Part shown: piece after piece, positions 60,956 to 64,000 of the stretch | Numbering within the stretch: position 1 is the stretch's first letter | Layout of the letters: each line of letters opens with the position of its first letter | Source of the DNA: an uncultured Chlorobiota bacterium | GTDB lineage: Bacteria; Bacteroidota; Ignavibacteria; UBA10030; UBA6906 | Reading direction: 5' to 3' | Assembly: GCA_900696645.1 (NCBI GenBank) | Contig: CAADGV010000005.1 | Location: forward strand, 1-64,000 | DNA length: 64,000 nt | The notes under the pieces: model-generated | The model's database searches: none | The model's input: the letters and a program-made list of their open reading frames with translations, nothing else | Told to the model about the DNA's origin: nothing | Translations under genes and position numbers: made by a program

Positions 60956-62207
60956 GCATCTGCTGGATTGGACGAGTCTTCGCGAAAGTATGCTGATGGC
61001 GTTTGCCGCGATCAAAGCAAACAAACTACGCTCCATCCTCACTCTACTCGGCATTGTCGTTGGAATCTTCTCGATCATTTCGGTAATGACGGCGATGGGC
61101 GTGCTGCGGAATTCCATTGAAGAGGGAATCATGCAGCTCGGCGCAAATACATTCCAGTTGCAGAAGTTTCCTCCCGGCGGACCGGGCGGTGGCCACGGCC
61201 AGCGTTGGAGGTTTCGCAACAGGAAGAATATTACATACGAACAGGCATTGCAGATACGAGAGAAGGCTACACTCGCCGAGGCGGTCGGCATCGAGGCGTG
61301 GGAGTTCGGGAAAGTGGTGTTCTGGAGCGGACAAAAGACGAATCCCAACGTCTCCATCGCAGGCGAGAACGTTGAAGGCCTGGCAACAAACGACTGGGTG
61401 GTTGGCGACGGACGCGGCATTACAAACCAGGACATTGATCTCAACCGCCGTGTCGTTGTTCTTGGCAAACCCGTGGTTGACAAACTCTTTCCGCCTAATC
61501 TCAATCCCATTGGAGAGAGTATCCGCTTTGATGGATCCGTGTATCAGGTGATAGGCGTGCTTTCGCCAAAGGGCGGGGCGCTCGGCGGGAACCAGGATAA
61601 TCTTGCCATCATACCTATTACCACATTCTTCCAGAAGTACGGCAAGGACAAAGATATTCACGTGATGGTAAAGGCGCTGAACCGTGAAGTGGTTGACGAC
61701 GCCATTGAACAATCACGAATGATTCTCCGCGCTGCGCGTGGTGTCGCCCCCGGCGATGAGGATGATTTCGGATATTTCTCGAACGATTCCATCGTCAAAC
61801 AGTTCAACGATTTCACTCTGTATTTCCGGCTTGGGGTTCTTGTTATCAGCTCCATCGCGTTGCTTGCCGCGGGCGTCGGCATCATGAACATTATGCTCGT
61901 CTCTGTTACCGAACGAACCCGTGAAATCGGCATCCGCAAGGCAATCGGCGCGCAAAAGAAAGACATTCTTACCCAATTCATCATCGAAGCCGTCGTCCTG
62001 TGTCAGATTGGCGGCATTATCGGGGTGTTTGTCGGAATTCTCGCCGGCAACGGCATCAGCGTCTGGCTCGAAACACCGCCGTACATGCCGTGGGATTGGA
62101 CGGCCATCGGACTCGGAGTCTGCTCGCTCGTCGGCATTCTGTTTGGTGTATATCCTGCATGGAAAGCCTCAACGCTCGACCCGATCGAAGCGTTGAGATA
62201 CGAATAG
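60948..62207 (+). CDS. MacB-type ABC permease, second of three
   Basis: This 419-residue protein has the same plan as its neighbour. The first helix is after AIKANKLRSILTLLGIVVGI. The periplasmic domain has a glycine-rich loop (FPPGGPGGGHGQRWRFRNRK) and RVVVLGKPVVDKLFPPNLNP. The FtsX domain has AAGVGIMNIMLVSVTERTRE, then IGIRKAIGAQKKDILTQFII, and the ending LDPIEALRYE. It is much closer to the third permease than to the first, which suggests a tandem duplication. ATG 60948 lies inside the end of the first permease gene, so the two are translationally coupled. Confidence 0.92.
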   Translation: MSKHLLDWTSLRESMLMAFAAIKANKLRSILTLLGIVVGIFSIISVMTAMGVLRNSIEEGIMQLGANTFQLQKFPPGGPGGGHGQRWRFRNRKNITYEQALQIREKATLAEAVGIEAWEFGKVVFWSGQKTNPNVSIAGENVEGLATNDWVVGDGRGITNQDIDLNRRVVVLGKPVVDKLFPPNLNPIGESIRFDGSVYQVIGVLSPKGGALGGNQDNLAIIPITTFFQKYGKDKDIHVMVKALNREVVDDAIEQSRMILRAARGVAPGDEDDFGYFSNDSIVKQFNDFTLYFRLGVLVISSIALLAAGVGIMNIMLVSVTERTREIGIRKAIGAQKKDILTQFIIEAVVLCQIGGIIGVFVGILAGNGISVWLETPPYMPWDWTAIGLGVCSLVGILFGVYPAWKASTLDPIEALRYE

Positions 62208-62224
62208 AATCTCCTTATCATATA

Positions 62225-62245
62225 GAGGCCGGAACATCCGGCCTC
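62225..62245 (+). terminator. Hairpin between second and third permease genes
   Basis: GAGGCCGG (62225-62232) and CCGGCCTC (62238-62245) pair perfectly around AACAT and are followed by CTTCCGTTCTTGC. It lies 17 bases after the stop of the second permease, so the third permease may be transcribed at a lower level or from its own promoter. Confidence 0.7.
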
Positions 62246-62349
62246 CTTCCGTTCTTGCATTAACTCCCTGTTCTTTCTTAATTCCTGATGCGTTCACCGC
62301 CGTCGGCGGAGAATGTCATTTTCTTTACCAAACGAAAGGATGATGTTCC

Positions 62350-63606
62350 GTGTTTCCGGCATTCCGGTTGTCACAATTCAAAGAAAGTGTACTCATGGCG
62401 TTGGCCGCAATTCGCGCAAACAAGCTGCGTTCGATATTGACGCTGCTCGGAATTGTTGTGGGAGTGTTTTCGATTGTGAGCGTCATGACGGCAATGGGCG
62501 TGCTGCGTACGAGCATCGAGCAGGGACTCGCAGGACTCGGGGCGAATACGTTCCGCATCCAGAAATCCGATATTGTCATCAACAGCACGCCGGAGCAACG
62601 GCGCAAATGGCGAATGAGAAAAGACATTACGCTTGAACAAGCGCAGTATGTAAGCAAGCGGCTGACACTTGCTGAAGCAGTAGGGATTGAAAGCTGGGTT
62701 GGAGGGAAGATTGTGTATTGGAAAGGGCAGAAGACCAATCCGAACACCAGCGTTGGCGGCGAGAGTGCGGACGGTTACATCACAAACGATATGTCGATAG
62801 GAATCGGGCGGAGTTTTTCCGATCAGGAAATTGCCGACGGACGCAACGTAACGCTTCTCGGACAAACGGTCGCGGAAAAACTTTTCCCGCCGTGGCAAAA
62901 TCCGGTTGGCGAAGAAGTCCGCATCGACGGTGCGCTGTACAAGGTTGTCGGCGTGTTTGATTTGGAGGGCGGTGTTCTCGGGCAGGACAAGAACACATTC
63001 GTTATCATCCCCATTACGACCTTCTTCAAGAAATACGGAAGGGAAGGTCGAAGCGTCAACATCCTTGTGAAAGCCCGCAGCCGTGAGGTGTTCGAGGATT
63101 GCATCGAAGAAGCACGATCAGCGCTGCGGACAGCACGGCGTGTTCCGCCCGGCGCGGATGACGACTTCGGGTACTTCTCCAACGATTCGCTGATCTCGCA
63201 GTTCAACTCATTCACGCTGTATGTCCGTCTCGGCGTATTGCTTATCAGTTCGATTGCGTTGCTTGCTGCCGGAGTCGGCATTATGAACATTATGCTCGTC
63301 TCCGTTACCGAGCGGACACGCGAAATCGGAATCCGAAAAGCCGTCGGCGCGCAGAAGAAAGACATTCTTGCGCAGTTCATCGTTGAGGCGATTATTCTCT
63401 GTGAGATAGGCGGCGTTTTAGGCGTGCTGCTTGGTATTCTTGCAGGCAACGGCATCGGGTGGTGGCTGGAATGGCCCGCCGTGATTCCCTGGGATTGGGC
63501 GATGGTCGGGCTGATTGTGTGTTCGCTTGTCGGGATGGTGTTCGGCGTGTACCCTGCGTGGAAGGCGTCAACGCTTGATCCGATTGAAGCGTTGAGGTAT
63601 GAATGA
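62350..63606 (+). CDS. MacB-type ABC permease, third of three
   Basis: This 418-residue protein has a GTG start at 62350 with GAAAGGA 9 bases upstream; nearby ATG codons are out of frame. Motifs: AIRANKLRSILTLLGIVVGV, NVTLLGQTVAEKLFPPWQNP, GIMNIMLVSVTERTREIGIR, KAVGAQKKDILAQFIVEAII and LDPIEALRYE. It parallels the second permease along its whole length, including GVLRTSIEQGLAGLGANTFR against GVLRNSIEEGIMQLGANTFQ. A shared ATPase (58987) presumably drives both. It may form a heterodimer with the second permease (inference). Confidence 0.92.
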   Translation: MFPAFRLSQFKESVLMALAAIRANKLRSILTLLGIVVGVFSIVSVMTAMGVLRTSIEQGLAGLGANTFRIQKSDIVINSTPEQRRKWRMRKDITLEQAQYVSKRLTLAEAVGIESWVGGKIVYWKGQKTNPNTSVGGESADGYITNDMSIGIGRSFSDQEIADGRNVTLLGQTVAEKLFPPWQNPVGEEVRIDGALYKVVGVFDLEGGVLGQDKNTFVIIPITTFFKKYGREGRSVNILVKARSREVFEDCIEEARSALRTARRVPPGADDDFGYFSNDSLISQFNSFTLYVRLGVLLISSIALLAAGVGIMNIMLVSVTERTREIGIRKAVGAQKKDILAQFIVEAIILCEIGGVLGVLLGILAGNGIGWWLEWPAVIPWDWAMVGLIVCSLVGMVFGVYPAWKASTLDPIEALRYE

Positions 63607-63871
63607 AGCACGTTGCCGGGTCGTCATGGTTCGTTGATTGTCATGGCACCGTAACGACTGGTTCAGGAAACCGTGACAGCAGAGTCATAGAAAAGCCCGA
63701 CTCGCGCCAGGCTTCTTGATTGTTTGATGATGGTCATGTTCTACTTCGTCAACACCAACTTACTCACCTTGTTCAGGCCCCCTTTTTTCCATTAGCGTTC
63801 ACGTCCGAACTTTCGTACATTCTTGTCGTATTGTGTACCATATTTTGTTGACCCGAAGGGAGAATGAAAGT
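63607..63871. other. Intergenic region with a T9SS sorting-domain remnant
   Basis: A 265-base gap between permease 3 and the MoxR-like gene. It contains the sorting-domain tail on the minus strand (63741-63795, listed separately) and a GAAGGGAGA ribosome site at about 63854-63862 for the following gene. No RNA gene or other frame was found. Confidence 0.5.
63741..63795 (-). pseudogene. C-terminal tail of a T9SS sorting domain, orphaned
   Basis: On the minus strand the last codons read GGLNKVSKLVLTK and TAG (63741-63743). This is nearly the same ending as the T9SS protein at 10001-13627 (LSKINKLVLTK). A TAA lies about 16 codons upstream and there is no start, so the rest of the cargo gene is gone. 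It marks the former presence, or the duplicated end, of another T9SS-exported protein here. Confidence 0.6.
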
Positions 63872-64000
63872 TTGGCACGAGTGACTCCGGTTGAGCGAAC
63901 CACTGATGTAGATACCGCCCGTCAGTTGAAGGATGCGTACGACACCCTCCGCAAAGAAATCGCCAAGGTCATCGTCGGGCAGGATAAGATTGTCGAGCAG
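63872..64000 (+). CDS. MoxR-family AAA+ ATPase, 5' part only
   Basis: The visible 43 residues, VTPVERTTDVDTARQLKDAY and then DTLRKEIAKVIVGQDKIVEQ, match the start of MoxR-type AAA+ ATPases, whose conserved opening is 'L...i.kVIVGQd.iv...l'. The Walker A region lies beyond the window. The start codon is uncertain: TTG 63872, with GAAGGGAGA 9 bases upstream, or GTG 63881. MoxR proteins act as chaperones with von Willebrand-domain partners, usually encoded downstream. Confidence 0.8.
   Translation, partial: MARVTPVERTTDVDTARQLKDAYDTLRKEIAKVIVGQDKIVEQ

Noticed and set aside
62338-62349. ATG start codons just before the third permease
   Set aside because: Both nearby ATGs (62340 and 62343) are out of frame with the permease. 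GTG 62350 is in frame with correct spacing to GAAAGGA.

Overview
The window most likely comes from a bacterium of the Ignavibacteria / Bacteroidota-Chlorobiota group. This is inferred from three things. A large secreted protein (10001-13627) ends in a type IX secretion (T9SS) sorting domain of the NYPNPFNP...LVLTK kind. A DUF5103 'T9SS plug' protein lies at 52357-53658. Decayed pieces of propeller/FN3 lipoproteins of a kind I associate with Ignavibacteria lie at 7973-8940. Coding density is high and base composition looks mid-GC by eye (not computed). No rRNA, tRNA, CRISPR array or intact transposase was recognised.

Layout. (1) 1-1100 is a scarred accessory patch: a DUF1670/HTH-like remnant, a short in-frame copy of the 3' end of glgA, and an MNT/HEPN toxin-antitoxin pair whose HEPN gene carries an in-frame TGA. 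The intact glgA follows. (2) 2705-7620 has a zinc-ribbon protein and a tandem of three periplasmic parvulin/SurA-like foldases, the first with an OmpA-like domain. (3) 7621-9950 is a decayed patch with secreted-protein pseudogenes, a stand-alone AraC-type HTH protein and a small lipoprotein, followed by the 1208-residue T9SS-exported putative lipase/esterase. (4) 13691-20094 holds a MoeB-like/rhodanese protein, PhoD-like phosphatase, RsgA and MutS. (5) 20199-23091 is a compact three-gene operon on the minus strand: acyl carrier protein, FkbH-like HAD/GNAT enzyme and a second GNAT-like protein. (6) 23793-27091 encodes GatE and GatD, the archaeal-type Glu-tRNA(Gln) amidotransferase, followed by a CopD-like membrane protein, MoeA and a MoaC-MoaB fusion. 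(7) 30076-31551 is a CvrA/NhaP2-type cation/proton antiporter.

(8) 31797-45162 is one long type IV pilus / type II secretion-like locus: receiver protein, PilB-1, two pilin-like proteins, PilC, PilB-2, PilT, PilM-PilN fusion, PilO-PilP fusion, short secretin and a lipoprotein with Big-1-like domains. The pilin-like proteins begin MG-QQ/SQ-LLLI. They have essentially no leader and no Glu at position 5, so they are the most unusual element of the window. No prepilin peptidase is present. A hairpin terminator lies between the two pilin genes and another ends the operon.

(9) 45299-54678 contains UvrA, an outer-membrane barrel, an RlmI-like methyltransferase, a HAD phosphatase, a GT-C-like membrane protein, the T9SS plug protein and a Gfo/Idh/MocA oxidoreductase. 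(10) 54761-63606 contains a CCA-adding enzyme with an HD domain and a TolC-MacA-MacB tripartite efflux operon with three successive MacB-type permeases. (11) The window ends with a T9SS sorting-domain tail remnant and the start of a MoxR-type AAA+ ATPase.

Cell-envelope and surface functions dominate: foldases, T9SS, pilus machine, efflux, barrels and lipoproteins. Two apparently imported information/chemistry modules, GatDE and ACP-FkbH-GNAT, sit side by side at 20.2-27.1 kb.
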